NCBI GenBank assembly: GCA_965226095.1
Contig: OZ245336.1
Location: 496,001 to 560,000 of the forward strand
DNA from: JANQSP01 sp965226095
GTDB taxonomy: Bacteria; Bdellovibrionota; Bdellovibrionia; Bdellovibrionales; UBA1609
Direction of reading: 5' to 3'
Length of the DNA: 64,000 nt
The notes below the pieces were generated by a model. That model was not told the origin of the DNA. It did no database searches and was given only the letters and a program-made list of their open reading frames with translations. Below are positions 1-8,616 of the stretch, in pieces. The translations under genes were made by a program, and so were the position numbers. Position 1 is the stretch's first letter. The number at the start of each line of letters is the position of its first letter.

Positions 1-903
1 CAAGAGTTGGGAGGAGCTACTTTACACACATCTACATCCGGTGTCAGTGATCACTTTGCTGATAATGAAGAAGAAGCTTTACAAAGAATAAGAGATATTG
101 TGTTTCACTTGGGAGTTCATAAGAAACAACACTTAAATTTAAGAGATAGCAAGGAGCCTATGTATCCTGCCGATGAAATATATGGAATTTTACCACCTGA
201 TCTTAAACAACCTTTTGATGTAAAAGAAATTATTGCTCGCTTGGTGGATGGTTCTGAATTTCATGAGTTTAAAAAAAATTATGGTACCAGTTTAGTCACT
301 GGCTGGGCACATTTGCACGGATACCCAGTGGGTATTTTAGCCAATCAAGGGGTTTTATTTTCTGAGTCTGCTCTTAAGGCCACACATTTCATCGATCTTT
401 GCGATAAAAGAAAAATTCCTCTGCTGTTTTTACAAAACATTGTTGGATTTATGGTGGGCAGGGAATATGAGAGTGAAGGTATTACCAAACATGGGGCAAA
501 AATGGTAACAGCTGTCAGTCTGGCTAGGGTACCTAAGTTTACAGTGATTATCGGAGCTTCCTATGGAGCTGGGAATTATGGGATGTGTGGAAGAGCCTAT
601 CAACCTCGTCAACTATGGATGTGGCCATCAGCCCGTATTGCTGTTATGGGAGGATCTCAGGCCGAACAGGTCTTACAATCCATCAAAGTAAAATCAGGTC
701 AACAAAAAAACGACAATAAAAACAGAGAAGACTCTTTAGTGGATCAATACAAAAAGCAAAGTACTGCGCTTTATTCTACAGCCAGACTGTGGGACGATGG
801 TATTATTGATCCAACCGAGACCAGAAAAGTACTGGCTATGGGATTGGACGCCAGCCTCTATGCTTCTTTTAAAAAACAGGCAAAAGGAATTTACAGAATG
901 TGA
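1..903 (+). CDS. liuB: Methylcrotonoyl-CoA carboxylase beta subunit (3' part)
   Basis: Carboxyltransferase subunit that moves CO2 from carboxybiotin to 3-methylcrotonyl-CoA in leucine breakdown. The reading frame is open from base 1, so the gene starts outside the window and about 300 C-terminal residues are visible. They include the carboxyltransferase-type stretch GGATLHTSTSGVSDHFA at the left edge and the glycine-rich acyl-CoA pocket IGASYGAGNYGMCGRAY near the middle. The ATPase-linked alpha subunit, the hydratase and HMG-CoA lyase follow on the same strand, which favours MCC over propionyl-CoA carboxylase. Family assignment comes from motifs and context; the substrate is inferred from the neighbours. 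Confidence 0.9.
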   Translation, partial: QELGGATLHTSTSGVSDHFADNEEEALQRIRDIVFHLGVHKKQHLNLRDSKEPMYPADEIYGILPPDLKQPFDVKEIIARLVDGSEFHEFKKNYGTSLVTGWAHLHGYPVGILANQGVLFSESALKATHFIDLCDKRKIPLLFLQNIVGFMVGREYESEGITKHGAKMVTAVSLARVPKFTVIIGASYGAGNYGMCGRAYQPRQLWMWPSARIAVMGGSQAEQVLQSIKVKSGQQKNDNKNREDSLVDQYKKQSTALYSTARLWDDGIIDPTETRKVLAMGLDASLYASFKKQAKGIYRM

Positions 904-949
904 AAATAGGAAATAGGAAATAGAAAATGAAAGAAACAAAAGGTTAAAA

Positions 950-1720
950 TTGTTGAAAACAATAACATTTCAAAAAACAGATGAGACAGTGTTTATTTCT
1001 CTCAATCGACCAGAGAAAAGAAATGCCTTAAATCCGGAATTGATTCAGGAGCTCTTATCCGTTTTTGAGAAAGTGAACTCTGATTCGTCTGTTCAATTAG
1101 TTGTGTTATCAGGTAAAGGATCTGTTTTCTGTGCAGGAGCAGATTTAAAGTGGTTAAGTGATGAGAAGCTTTTTAATAAAACTGTGCTCAACCAATTGTT
1201 TTCTTTATTAAAGTTAATTAATGACTGTAAAGTGCCGGTGCTGGGTGTAGTGCATGGACACGTGGTTGGTGGTGGTATTGGCCTGCTTTCTGTTTGTGAT
1301 ATTGTTATTGCAGAAGTAAATACGAAATTTTGTTTTTCAGAAACTCGTTTAGGTCTTGTCCCTTCAATTATCAGTCCTTTTATTATAAGAAAGACAGGTA
1401 TTTCTCATGTTAAACCTTATATGTTAAGTGCTTTGTCTTTTTCAGCAAGAGAGGCGCAAAAACTGGGGTTAGTGCATTTTATTGGCAGTCAGAAAGATTG
1501 CGATCAGTATTTAAATAAATTAAAAGATAATTTCAAAACATTGGATCTATATGCGCTTATTCAAACTAAAGAATTATTGAAGAATGTAGATACAATACCT
1601 ATTGATGAAACACAGAAACGATGTGTAGACTTAATAGCGGATATTAGGAAAAGAGATTCAGTTAAACAGAGAATTAAAAAATTATTTCAGAAAACCAATA
1701 ATGTGTCAGATAATAGATAG
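950..1720 (+). CDS. liuC: Enoyl-CoA hydratase family, probable methylglutaconyl-CoA hydratase
   Basis: Crotonase-fold protein of 256 residues, expected to hydrate 3-methylglutaconyl-CoA to HMG-CoA. Visible family features are NRPEKRNALN near the N-terminus, the oxyanion-hole segment VFCAGADLKWL (about residues 60-70), GHVVGGGIGLLSVCDI (about 100-115) and ETRLGLVPSIISPFI (about 128-142), which is typical of the leucine-pathway hydratases. The start is TTG at 950, with AAAGG a few bases upstream; a second TTG follows directly. It lies 46 bp after the MCC beta gene and 59 bp before the biotin carboxylase gene, so an operon is likely. Confidence 0.85.
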   Translation: MLKTITFQKTDETVFISLNRPEKRNALNPELIQELLSVFEKVNSDSSVQLVVLSGKGSVFCAGADLKWLSDEKLFNKTVLNQLFSLLKLINDCKVPVLGVVHGHVVGGGIGLLSVCDIVIAEVNTKFCFSETRLGLVPSIISPFIIRKTGISHVKPYMLSALSFSAREAQKLGLVHFIGSQKDCDQYLNKLKDNFKTLDLYALIQTKELLKNVDTIPIDETQKRCVDLIADIRKRDSVKQRIKKLFQKTNNVSDNR

Positions 1721-1779
1721 AAATTTTTTCTTATGTAAAAATATAAAGTGTTTAACTGGTAGAAGTGGAAAAAATGTTT

Positions 1780-3237
1780 ATGATAAATAAAATCGCTATT
1801 GCCAATAGAGGGGAAATAGCAGTTCGTTTATTGAGTACTTGTGAAGAGATGGGTTTAAACCCTGTTTTGCTTTATTCTTCAGCGGATGAAAATAGCTTAG
1901 CCTGTCGAATGAGTAAAGAAAAAATTTGTATTGGTGAAGCAGACCCTTTAAAAAGTTATTTAAATATTTCCACTGTCATAGAAGGCGCTTTAAGCGGCGG
2001 TGCGCAAGCTTTACACCCTGGCTATGGTTTTTTATCAGAAAGTGCTGAGCTAGCAAAAGCCTGTGAGGATAATGGAATTTCTTTTATAGGCCCTCCTGTA
2101 AAATGCTTGGATTTATTTGGAAATAAAGTACTAGCTCGAAAATATGCTAAAAAATGTGGTCTATCTATAATACCAGGGTTTTCCAGTGAAGATTCCTTTG
2201 AGCTGTTGCAATTTGCTAAGAAGGTAGGATTTCCGGTGATAATCAAATCAGCATATGGAGGAGGAGGAAGAGGCTTACGTATTGTTCAATCAGAAGATGA
2301 ATGGAGTGAATTATTTGCCTCCGCTGGTAGAGAAGCAAAAAAAGCTTGTGGATCATCTGAAGTATTCGTTGAAAAATATCTCACATCAGCTCGACATATA
2401 GAAGTACAGATTTTTGTAGATTGTACAGGGCAAGTTCATTATTTGTTTGATAGGGATTGCTCAGTGCAAAGAAAGCATCAAAAAATTATAGAGGAGGCTC
2501 CTGTTTCCAACATATCAAAATCCATTCGTCAAGAAATGGCTTCGGCTTCTGTTAAACTTTTGCAATCAATAAATTATCGTCAGGCAGGTACGGTGGAGTT
2601 TTTATATCATGATAAACAGTTTTACTTTATGGAGGTGAATCCTCGTTTACAGGTGGAATGTCCTGTGACAGAGCTAACTTTGGGAATAGATCTTGTTAAA
2701 GCACAAATTCTAACAACTCAAGGGTTTCCGGCTTTTATATCTAAGAATTTACCACATGAACCTAAAGGGCATAGTATTCAGTGTCGTATTTATGCAGAAG
2801 ATATGCAAAAGAGCATACCGATTTCCGGTGCTTTAGGAACTTGTTATTTTCCACATGGTCCGGGTCGACGATTTGATATGGGCTATGAAACAGAAGATGA
2901 GATCAGTGGCTTTTATGATTCTATGATAGGTAAAGTTATTGTATGGGCAGAAGATCGCATCAGTGCTATTCAAAAAATGAAATGGACATTAAAAAATACA
3001 GTTATTTTTGGTGTAAAAACAAATATTAATTTTTTGGTGGAGTTTATGGATCAGGAAAAATTTATTAAAGGGGAAGTAGATAACAAATTTGTAGAAAGGG
3101 AATTTTTACAATCATGGGAAGAACCGGATTCTAATTTATTGGATTTTCAAGTGTTAGAACAGATTCGCAATTCCTTTAAATCTTCTTCTATAAAGGATGA
3201 AGACAAAAAATTTTTTAACCCTTGGCAGAAATCTTAA
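1780..3237 (+). CDS. liuD: Methylcrotonoyl-CoA carboxylase alpha: biotin carboxylase part only
   Basis: ATP-grasp biotin carboxylase that carboxylates biotin. Seen: the N-terminal motif KIAIANRGEIAVR, the glycine-rich ATP loop AYGGGGRGL, SARHIEVQIF, RDCSVQRKHQKIIEEAP, and the catalytic segment EVNPRLQVECPVTE. The last differs from the usual NTRLQVEHPVTE at two positions (T to P, H to C), although the E/N/R/E residues are kept. It ends after about 485 residues, whereas MCC alpha is normally about 650-670 residues with the BT linker and biotinyl domain fused. Those parts lie in a separate ORF at 3518-3943. Start chosen at ATG 1780, giving MINKIAIANRG, with GGAA upstream; ATG 1774 and GTG 1765 are alternatives. 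Confidence 0.85.
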   Translation: MINKIAIANRGEIAVRLLSTCEEMGLNPVLLYSSADENSLACRMSKEKICIGEADPLKSYLNISTVIEGALSGGAQALHPGYGFLSESAELAKACEDNGISFIGPPVKCLDLFGNKVLARKYAKKCGLSIIPGFSSEDSFELLQFAKKVGFPVIIKSAYGGGGRGLRIVQSEDEWSELFASAGREAKKACGSSEVFVEKYLTSARHIEVQIFVDCTGQVHYLFDRDCSVQRKHQKIIEEAPVSNISKSIRQEMASASVKLLQSINYRQAGTVEFLYHDKQFYFMEVNPRLQVECPVTELTLGIDLVKAQILTTQGFPAFISKNLPHEPKGHSIQCRIYAEDMQKSIPISGALGTCYFPHGPGRRFDMGYETEDEISGFYDSMIGKVIVWAEDRISAIQKMKWTLKNTVIFGVKTNINFLVEFMDQEKFIKGEVDNKFVEREFLQSWEEPDSNLLDFQVLEQIRNSFKSSSIKDEDKKFFNPWQKS

Positions 3238-3246
3238 TACTCAACT

Positions 3247-3275
3247 GTCATTTCTGCGAACGCAGAAATTGTAAG
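3247..3275. repeat. REP-like palindrome
   Basis: A short inverted repeat of the CATTYCTGCGNNNGCAGRAAT type follows the biotin carboxylase stop codon. It is a degenerate member of the REP family found at many gene ends in this window. It opens the 280-bp gap that separates the two halves of MCC alpha. Confidence 0.6.
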
Positions 3276-3291
3276 TGTTCAATAATTACTT

Positions 3292-3394
3292 TAAATAGAG
3301 AAAATTTATCTTTGAGGGTTCCCGCCTATGGATGGATCAGCGGGACTTAAGGCCATGGATGGTCGTCCCGATAAAGATAAATTTTTTCTATTTA
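3292..3394. repeat. Three-stem palindromic element, copy 1
   Basis: A 103-bp element bounded by 22-bp inverted arms (3292-3313 and 3373-3394) with a single mismatch. Inside are two smaller hairpins: CCCGC with GCGGG, and GGCCA with TGGTC. The core is nearly identical to the element at 33310-33420. The arms differ from that copy at three base pairs, and each change is matched on the other arm. A 12-bp direct repeat, TGTTCAATAATT, lies on both sides (3276-3287 and 3425-3436). The element sits between the biotin carboxylase and biotin carrier parts of MCC alpha. Confidence 0.85.
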
Positions 3395-3517
3395 AAAATA
3401 TTAGATGTTCGCTATTCCTCTAAATGTTCAATAATTCATCGATAGAGTAGTTATTTCTGCTTGTGCCGGGATGACTACACCTTCCGGGCTGACAATAAAA
3501 TATTAAGCATGTAACAT

Positions 3518-3943
3518 TTGATAAAATTGTTTTTTATAGATATAACTGTGTCAATGAAGCGAATCAGTATTTCATCAACCGATCAAAATATTGTTGTTAA
3601 AGCAGAAAAGCTTTCTAACTTGATATGGTTTCAGTGGGGAGGTTTTATATATTCACTTCCATATAAAGTTTCTACAGTGAAAGAAAATCAACTTGTTAAT
3701 CGAGGAGATAAATATAAAAAACAAATTATATCTGATGTTCCAGGACAGGTGATAAAATTATTAGTTGATGTTGGGCAGTCAGTGAAAGAAAATCAAACTT
3801 TATTAATTCTCTCTTCCATGAAAATGGAATATACTCTAAAAGCTCCTTATAGTAGTCAAGTAAAGGCTATAAAGATACAAGCAGGTGATACGGTAAGGGC
3901 AGGTCAGGAATTAATATTGCTTTCTGATGTGGAATCAAAATAG
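3518..3943 (+). CDS. Biotin carrier (BCCP) part of methylcrotonoyl-CoA carboxylase alpha
   Basis: A 141-residue protein ending in a biotinyl domain. The biotinylation motif is SSMKMEY (usual form A/S-M-K-M), followed by LKAPYSSQVKAI and a GDTVRAGQELILL closing strand. The first 60 residues look like a shortened BT linker (strands around NLIWFQWGGFIYSLPY). BC and BCCP parts together give about 630 residues, close to one normal MCC alpha chain, so this looks like the separated C-terminus of the preceding gene. No good ribosome binding site is visible. The start could be TTG 3518, GTG 3548 or ATG 3554. Whether it is translated by itself is not shown by the sequence. Confidence 0.8.
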   Translation: MIKLFFIDITVSMKRISISSTDQNIVVKAEKLSNLIWFQWGGFIYSLPYKVSTVKENQLVNRGDKYKKQIISDVPGQVIKLLVDVGQSVKENQTLLILSSMKMEYTLKAPYSSQVKAIKIQAGDTVRAGQELILLSDVESK

Positions 3944-3955
3944 AGGAAAGTAATT

Positions 3956-4867
3956 ATGCCAAAAGTACAAATACTGGAAGTGGGTTTAAGGGATGGTCTA
4001 CAAAATGAGCAAAAAAATCTCAGCTTAGAGGATCGTTTTCAATTAGTTAAAAAGCTTTCTCTAACTGGTTTAAAGAGAATGGAATTGGGTTCCTTTGTGC
4101 CTCCTAAACTACTTGTACAAATGAAATGTGTACCGGAGTTAACAAAAAAAGTTTTAAAGGCTCAAAAAAAGGGTTTATTACCACAAGATATTACATACTC
4201 CGCTTTTGTACCAAATCTTAGAGGTTTTGAAAAAGCTGTGGAATGTGGCTTAAAAGAAATTTCTGTGTTTGTATCTTGCACCGATTCTTTTTCCAAAAAA
4301 AATATCAATATGAATGTGGAAGATAGTTTTAATAATTTAAAAAAAATCTGTCAAAAAGCCAGATCTTTAAGAGTAAAAGTAAGAGGTTATCTGAGTGTGG
4401 TTTTTGGATGTCCTTATGAAGGACAAGTACCTGTAACTCGTGTCGCTGGATTGGCTGATCGGATGATGCAAAATGGATTATTTGAACTTTCTTTAAGTGA
4501 TACCATTGGGGTAGCAGATCCTGTAAATGTAACTAAAATTATAAAATGTGTTCAAAGAAAAGTTTCTATAAAAAAACTGGCTTTACATTTTCATGATACA
4601 AGAGGCTTAGCTCTGGCTAATGTATTGGCTGGTTTGCAAAGTGGTGTGCGGGTATTTGATGCCAGTATTGGAGGTAGTGGTGGATGCCCTTACGCTAAAG
4701 GCGCCAGTGGTAATGTTGTTACTGAAGATTTGGTTTATTTTTTGGAGAAAATGAATTATAAAACTGGAGTGCAGGTACAAAAGCTGGTGTCGTGTACTCA
4801 TTTATTGGAAAAAAAATTAAAGCGAACTTTGCCTTCAAAACTATCTAAGGTAGATTCGTATAAATAA
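3956..4867 (+). CDS. liuE: Hydroxymethylglutaryl-CoA lyase
   Basis: TIM-barrel lyase of 303 residues that splits HMG-CoA into acetyl-CoA and acetoacetate, the last step of leucine degradation. Motifs seen: EVGLRDGLQNEQ at the N-terminus (metal and substrate site), LHFHDTRGLALANVLAG around residue 205, and the family signature GGSGGCPYAKGASGNVVTED around residue 240, carrying the catalytic Cys. It starts 12 bp after the biotin carrier ORF with AGAGGAAAG upstream. It completes the liu-type cluster except for isovaleryl-CoA dehydrogenase, which is not in the window. Confidence 0.93.
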   Translation: MPKVQILEVGLRDGLQNEQKNLSLEDRFQLVKKLSLTGLKRMELGSFVPPKLLVQMKCVPELTKKVLKAQKKGLLPQDITYSAFVPNLRGFEKAVECGLKEISVFVSCTDSFSKKNINMNVEDSFNNLKKICQKARSLRVKVRGYLSVVFGCPYEGQVPVTRVAGLADRMMQNGLFELSLSDTIGVADPVNVTKIIKCVQRKVSIKKLALHFHDTRGLALANVLAGLQSGVRVFDASIGGSGGCPYAKGASGNVVTEDLVYFLEKMNYKTGVQVQKLVSCTHLLEKKLKRTLPSKLSKVDSYK

Positions 4868-4881
4868 CAAAAGTTTTGATC

Positions 4882-6021
4882 ATGAAAAAAACAAAATATA
4901 TTTCACCAGATACAGCTATGAAAATGGCTATTCAATTAGCTCGAAAGGGCATTGGTCAAGTAGAACCTAATCCTCCTGTGGGTTGTGTGATGTTAGATAA
5001 AAATTATCGATTACTATCTGTTGGATACCATAGGACATACGGTGGAGATCACGCGGAAGTATCTGCGTTAAAAAAGATAAAGAATAAAAAACAATTAAAT
5101 GGAGCTCATGTGTTTGTTACTTTAGAACCTTGTCATCATCAGGGTAAAACACCTCCTTGTTCCAAGGAATTGGCTAAACATTCCCTGGCTACACTTACTT
5201 ATGGTGTAAAAGATCCTCTTATAAAACAAAAGGGATTAAATTATTTAAAACGAAAAGATGTGAAAATTTTTCGTAGTTTACATCATCAAGAAGAACTGGA
5301 AGAATTAGTTTCTGTTTTTAAATTTTCTATTTCTCATAAAAAACCTTTTGTGAGTTTAAAGATAGCTTCTTCAATGGATGGGAATATCGCCTTAAAACAA
5401 GGTGACAGCCAATGGATCACTGGAGAAAAAGCTCGAAGGCATGCTCAGCTCTTAAGGGTACAACATTCAGCTGTTCTAATAGGGATAAATACTTTGTTAA
5501 AAGATAACCCTAGATTAAATATCCGACACAAGGGTTTTAAAAATAAAAAGAATAAAGTGATCATTTTAGATCCAAAAGGTAGGAGTTTTTCTTTTTTGCA
5601 AAAATCCAGGTTATTAAAAATGCATTCTGCTAAAAATGTGATTATATGTTGTGGGAAAAATATCAAACAGAATTCTAAACATTTTAAAAAATTGCAACAA
5701 GCAGGCCTGAAAATTAAATTTTTTGAAGTAAAAAATGCAATAAATACATTTAACTTAAATATTGTTTTGAAATATTTATATAAGGAAGAAAATATTCAAT
5801 CTATTTTAGTGGAGGGGGGTGCTTTTACTATTTCTGAGTTTTTAAAACAAAAATCAGCTCAAAAGATTTTCTTATATATGGCTCCTTGTATTTTAGGAGA
5901 TGGACTGAAATGGTCAGAGGGTTTTACTGTTTCTGGCTTGAATCAGCGAGTTTCTTTGAAAAATGCACAATGGGAAATTTTAAATGCGGATCTTCTTTTA
6001 GAAGGTGATTTACTCTTTTAG
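4882..6021 (+). CDS. ribD: Riboflavin biosynthesis deaminase/reductase RibD
   Basis: Bifunctional enzyme of 379 residues: an N-terminal zinc deaminase and a C-terminal NADPH reductase acting on the pyrimidine intermediate of riboflavin synthesis. The deaminase site is HAEVSAL with PCHHQGKTPPC. The reductase domain starts around KPFVSLKIASSMDGNIAL and includes the GDSQWITG segment and EGGAFTISEFL. Start placed at ATG 4882; an in-frame TTG lies 6 bp earlier. It is 14 bp after HMG-CoA lyase, so probably co-transcribed, although functionally unrelated. The other rib genes lie at 50-53 kb. Confidence 0.93.
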   Translation: MKKTKYISPDTAMKMAIQLARKGIGQVEPNPPVGCVMLDKNYRLLSVGYHRTYGGDHAEVSALKKIKNKKQLNGAHVFVTLEPCHHQGKTPPCSKELAKHSLATLTYGVKDPLIKQKGLNYLKRKDVKIFRSLHHQEELEELVSVFKFSISHKKPFVSLKIASSMDGNIALKQGDSQWITGEKARRHAQLLRVQHSAVLIGINTLLKDNPRLNIRHKGFKNKKNKVIILDPKGRSFSFLQKSRLLKMHSAKNVIICCGKNIKQNSKHFKKLQQAGLKIKFFEVKNAINTFNLNIVLKYLYKEENIQSILVEGGAFTISEFLKQKSAQKIFLYMAPCILGDGLKWSEGFTVSGLNQRVSLKNAQWEILNADLLLEGDLLF

Positions 6022-6104
6022 ATTTAATAACAGTGGAAAAATTTTATCACTATGAAATTTTTTCATGTTTAGAATTGTTTAAGAGTTAAAAAAATCGGTT
6101 TTTA

Positions 6105-6133
6105 TTGACAAAATATTGTTCTAAACCTAATTA
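6105..6133 (+). promoter_or_regulatory. Candidate sigma-70-type promoter
   Basis: TTGACA at 6105-6110 and TAATTA at 6128-6133 with a 17-bp spacer. The predicted transcription start would be only a few bases before ATG 6143, so the message would be nearly leaderless. No Shine-Dalgarno sequence is visible there, which agrees with that reading. Confidence 0.5.
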
Positions 6134-6142
6134 ACTACAACA

Positions 6143-6655
6143 ATGGTTTTATTTAACTTTTTATTTTTATTAGTATTATCATTTTCTGCTAATGTGGTTG
6201 CTGGTATAGAAAAAAACTGTTCTAACAGTTTTCAAGCTGAAAAACATAGTTCTAATGGACTTTCCAGTCAAAATGGGCAAAACAAATCTAAAGGGCCTCA
6301 AAAAGCCGAGCCTCATTTATCGCTCACTACGTTATTGGAAGTGTTTAATAGCTCTTCTTCTATAGTTGCTCGAAAAGAAGCTGTGCAAAAATCATTGTTT
6401 TTAAATAAATATCAAACTTTAATTATTTTAGAAAGAGCACTGGATGACCCTTCTCCAGAGGTTCGTAAAATAGTTGTTCAAGTGGCTGTGAGTATCGGAG
6501 AAGAAGCTTTGAATATAATGAACAGAGCCTTTGAAAACTCTTCTCCAGAAGTACAACAGGAATTAGTTAGATCTGCGACAATTATATCAACAAGATTACT
6601 TACCATATTAAAAAAGGAATATAGCCTGGAAATTGGATTTAAAATAGTTGAATAG
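6143..6655 (+). CDS. Secreted HEAT-like repeat protein
   Basis: A 170-residue protein with an N-terminal hydrophobic signal peptide (FNFLFLLVLSFSANVVAG) and a mature start containing KNCSNSFQ. The second half has HEAT-like helical repeats, for example ERALDDPSPEVRKIVVQVAV and NRAFENSSPEVQQELV. HEAT repeats usually bind other proteins; no catalytic motif is visible. The next gene encodes a related protein, so the pair probably arose by duplication. Function unknown. Confidence 0.75.
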   Translation: MVLFNFLFLLVLSFSANVVAGIEKNCSNSFQAEKHSSNGLSSQNGQNKSKGPQKAEPHLSLTTLLEVFNSSSSIVARKEAVQKSLFLNKYQTLIILERALDDPSPEVRKIVVQVAVSIGEEALNIMNRAFENSSPEVQQELVRSATIISTRLLTILKKEYSLEIGFKIVE

Positions 6656-6793
6656 TGTGAAAAAAATGGATTTACTAAAAAAGTTTGTTTTTGACTTATT
6701 TAATGGATGTGTATATACGATTGTAAATCTTTTGATTTATCGAAGATTTTAATCATTTTTTAAATAAATAAAAAGTAGAAATATGAGGATATT

Positions 6794-7381
6794 ATGCATA
6801 AGTTTGCTAGATGGATTTTACTTTTTTTACTAAATAGCTCTTTTCTGTATTTGGTTCCATTAGCTAAGGCTTGTGAGAAAAGTTTTCAATCTCAAAAAGA
6901 TTTTAAGCGAATCTCTAAAACCTTCAATGGTCAAAATAGTTATAGTTTAAAATCAGATCAAGCGGCTAAAAAATTCGCCGATGATTTGCAGAATAATGTA
7001 TTTCCGTTTTTAGAACGTGCAACAACAGATCAAGATGTCAACGTTAGATTGGAAGCTTTAAAAGGAATCACTCAGTTGAGTTCACAAGCTTTCATCTTGG
7101 TGGAAAAAGCCTTGAATCATTCTAATAAAGATGTGCGCCAAGAAGCTTTAGCTGTACCTCTTTGGTTATTGCATCATGTAACGATAATTACTTTGAATAA
7201 AATGCGCGATCCAGATGTTGAGGTGCGCAATCAAGCTGGACAATTTGTTGTGTTTTTCCAAAATGGAACTTTACCATTGATAGAAAAGGCCGCTAGTATA
7301 GCAGTTGATACGCAGGATACACAACTCAAACAAGATGTTATCCGTTTCAAGGCTTATGTTCTGTCTTTAGCTAATCACTAA
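6794..7381 (+). CDS. Secreted HEAT-like repeat protein, paralog of the preceding gene
   Basis: A 195-residue protein with signal peptide (WILLFLLNSSFLYLVPLAKA) and a mature N-terminus CEKSFQ that resembles CSNSFQ of its neighbour. HEAT-like units follow: ERATTDQDVNVRLEALKGI, EKALNHSNKDVRQEALAV and NKMRDPDVEVRNQAGQF. GAGG lies just upstream of the ATG. The 138-bp gap before it holds only AT-rich sequence. Function unknown; likely periplasmic or extracellular protein binding, by analogy with HEAT proteins. Confidence 0.75.
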   Translation: MHKFARWILLFLLNSSFLYLVPLAKACEKSFQSQKDFKRISKTFNGQNSYSLKSDQAAKKFADDLQNNVFPFLERATTDQDVNVRLEALKGITQLSSQAFILVEKALNHSNKDVRQEALAVPLWLLHHVTIITLNKMRDPDVEVRNQAGQFVVFFQNGTLPLIEKAASIAVDTQDTQLKQDVIRFKAYVLSLANH

Positions 7382-7460
7382 TCATTTATAAAAAGGTTCA
7401 TACAATTATTAAACTGTTTCGATTGATTGTGATATGTAACTGATTTGATAGATAAATATT

Positions 7461-8615
7461 TTAAAAACCCACTGTAACTGTAGAAGAATCGCCTTGATCT
7501 TTTTCACTGTTTCTGTGATCAGATGAGAATTTTTGATTATTCTTTATTATAAAAAACACCAGAGTGGAAAATAACACGGCACCACCTGTCCATAATACAG
7601 GTTTCACCCATTTCTTCTTTCCGATATGATTATGAAGTGTATTTTCTGACAATATTTCTGTTTCTATCGAATTGCTATATACTTTGTTTGATTTCTCTAA
7701 TTCCATTGTTCCAGAGTGTTTCATATTTTTTCCGGCCAAAGTATTTGTTTGTTCTTTGATACTGTTCCATACGCAAAAATTAGGAAATAAAACTTCTACC
7801 GAATGGTTAGGTTTTTGTACTCCTTGGTTAAATACCATCTGCTGGCAGGAAGAGTCTTTATCTATTAAAGCCAGACTTTGTACTTTTTGAGATAATAAGC
7901 GGGAGAGAGATAATGTTTTGAACCAGGTTTGTTTGGAAGAGCTTAAAGCCCGGATACGATACACTCCATAAGCTAAAAGTAATGTATTTTGCTTTATGAC
8001 AGAATATTTTTTCCCATTAATAAGAACTAATTCATATCCAGGAAATTTTTTTTTTAAATTGACTGGTATGTAATTCATGGATTTTTTTAAATTTGAATAA
8101 GTTTGCACTAAAGGGGGAGGAAATAAAGATGTGTCTATTTTTAAATCTCCACTAAATACAGCCGCCTCTTGCAAAAATAATTTTTGTTTTTGAAGATTTG
8201 TTTCCAATTGAGCTATTCGAAATAAAGCGTATAAGATAATTTTTCTTTCTGGTAAAGTCCAATCAAAAGAATGAATATGACTGATGATGAGTTTATAAGT
8301 TTTTTTAGCACGTTGAGGTTCATGAGATAAAAATTCTCTTTGAGATTTTTCCAATAAGGTTTCTAGTAAAATAGGTCTGGGGGTTTTGTAAATTTGATCC
8401 AGTTGATATTGAGCATAAGTTTTTAAGGACTCTGTATCGGCATAAGCAGAAAATTCGGTAAAGCTGGTTTGTGGAGCTCGAATTAAAACTCTTGATGAAA
8501 GTAAATTAGCATTTGTAAAAAATGTGAAAAATAAAAATACTAAAAAATATAATTGACATTTATTTTTATACATAAATAAGCAACCCATTTTTAGAGAATT
8601 GATTAAACCAGTCAT
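7461..8615 (-). CDS. Membrane-anchored protein of the Tad/Flp pilus operon, unknown function
   Basis: Not recognised as a named family. About 384 residues: an N-terminal hydrophobic segment (YFLVFLFFTFFTNA), a helical, TPR-like region (about residues 60-180), a mixed domain with YGVYRIRALSSSKQTWF, and a C-terminal membrane helix (VLWTGGAVLFSTLVFFII) followed by a short charged tail. It is the last gene of the pilus operon. Start set at ATG 8615, just after the TGA of the CpaB-like gene (TGAGATG, translational coupling); the longest frame opens at 8639. Probably an assembly or accessory component; that is inference from position only. Confidence 0.65.
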   Translation of the reverse strand: MTGLINSLKMGCLFMYKNKCQLYFLVFLFFTFFTNANLLSSRVLIRAPQTSFTEFSAYADTESLKTYAQYQLDQIYKTPRPILLETLLEKSQREFLSHEPQRAKKTYKLIISHIHSFDWTLPERKIILYALFRIAQLETNLQKQKLFLQEAAVFSGDLKIDTSLFPPPLVQTYSNLKKSMNYIPVNLKKKFPGYELVLINGKKYSVIKQNTLLLAYGVYRIRALSSSKQTWFKTLSLSRLLSQKVQSLALIDKDSSCQQMVFNQGVQKPNHSVEVLFPNFCVWNSIKEQTNTLAGKNMKHSGTMELEKSNKVYSNSIETEILSENTLHNHIGKKKWVKPVLWTGGAVLFSTLVFFIIKNNQKFSSDHRNSEKDQGDSSTVTVGF

Positions 8616-8616
8616 C

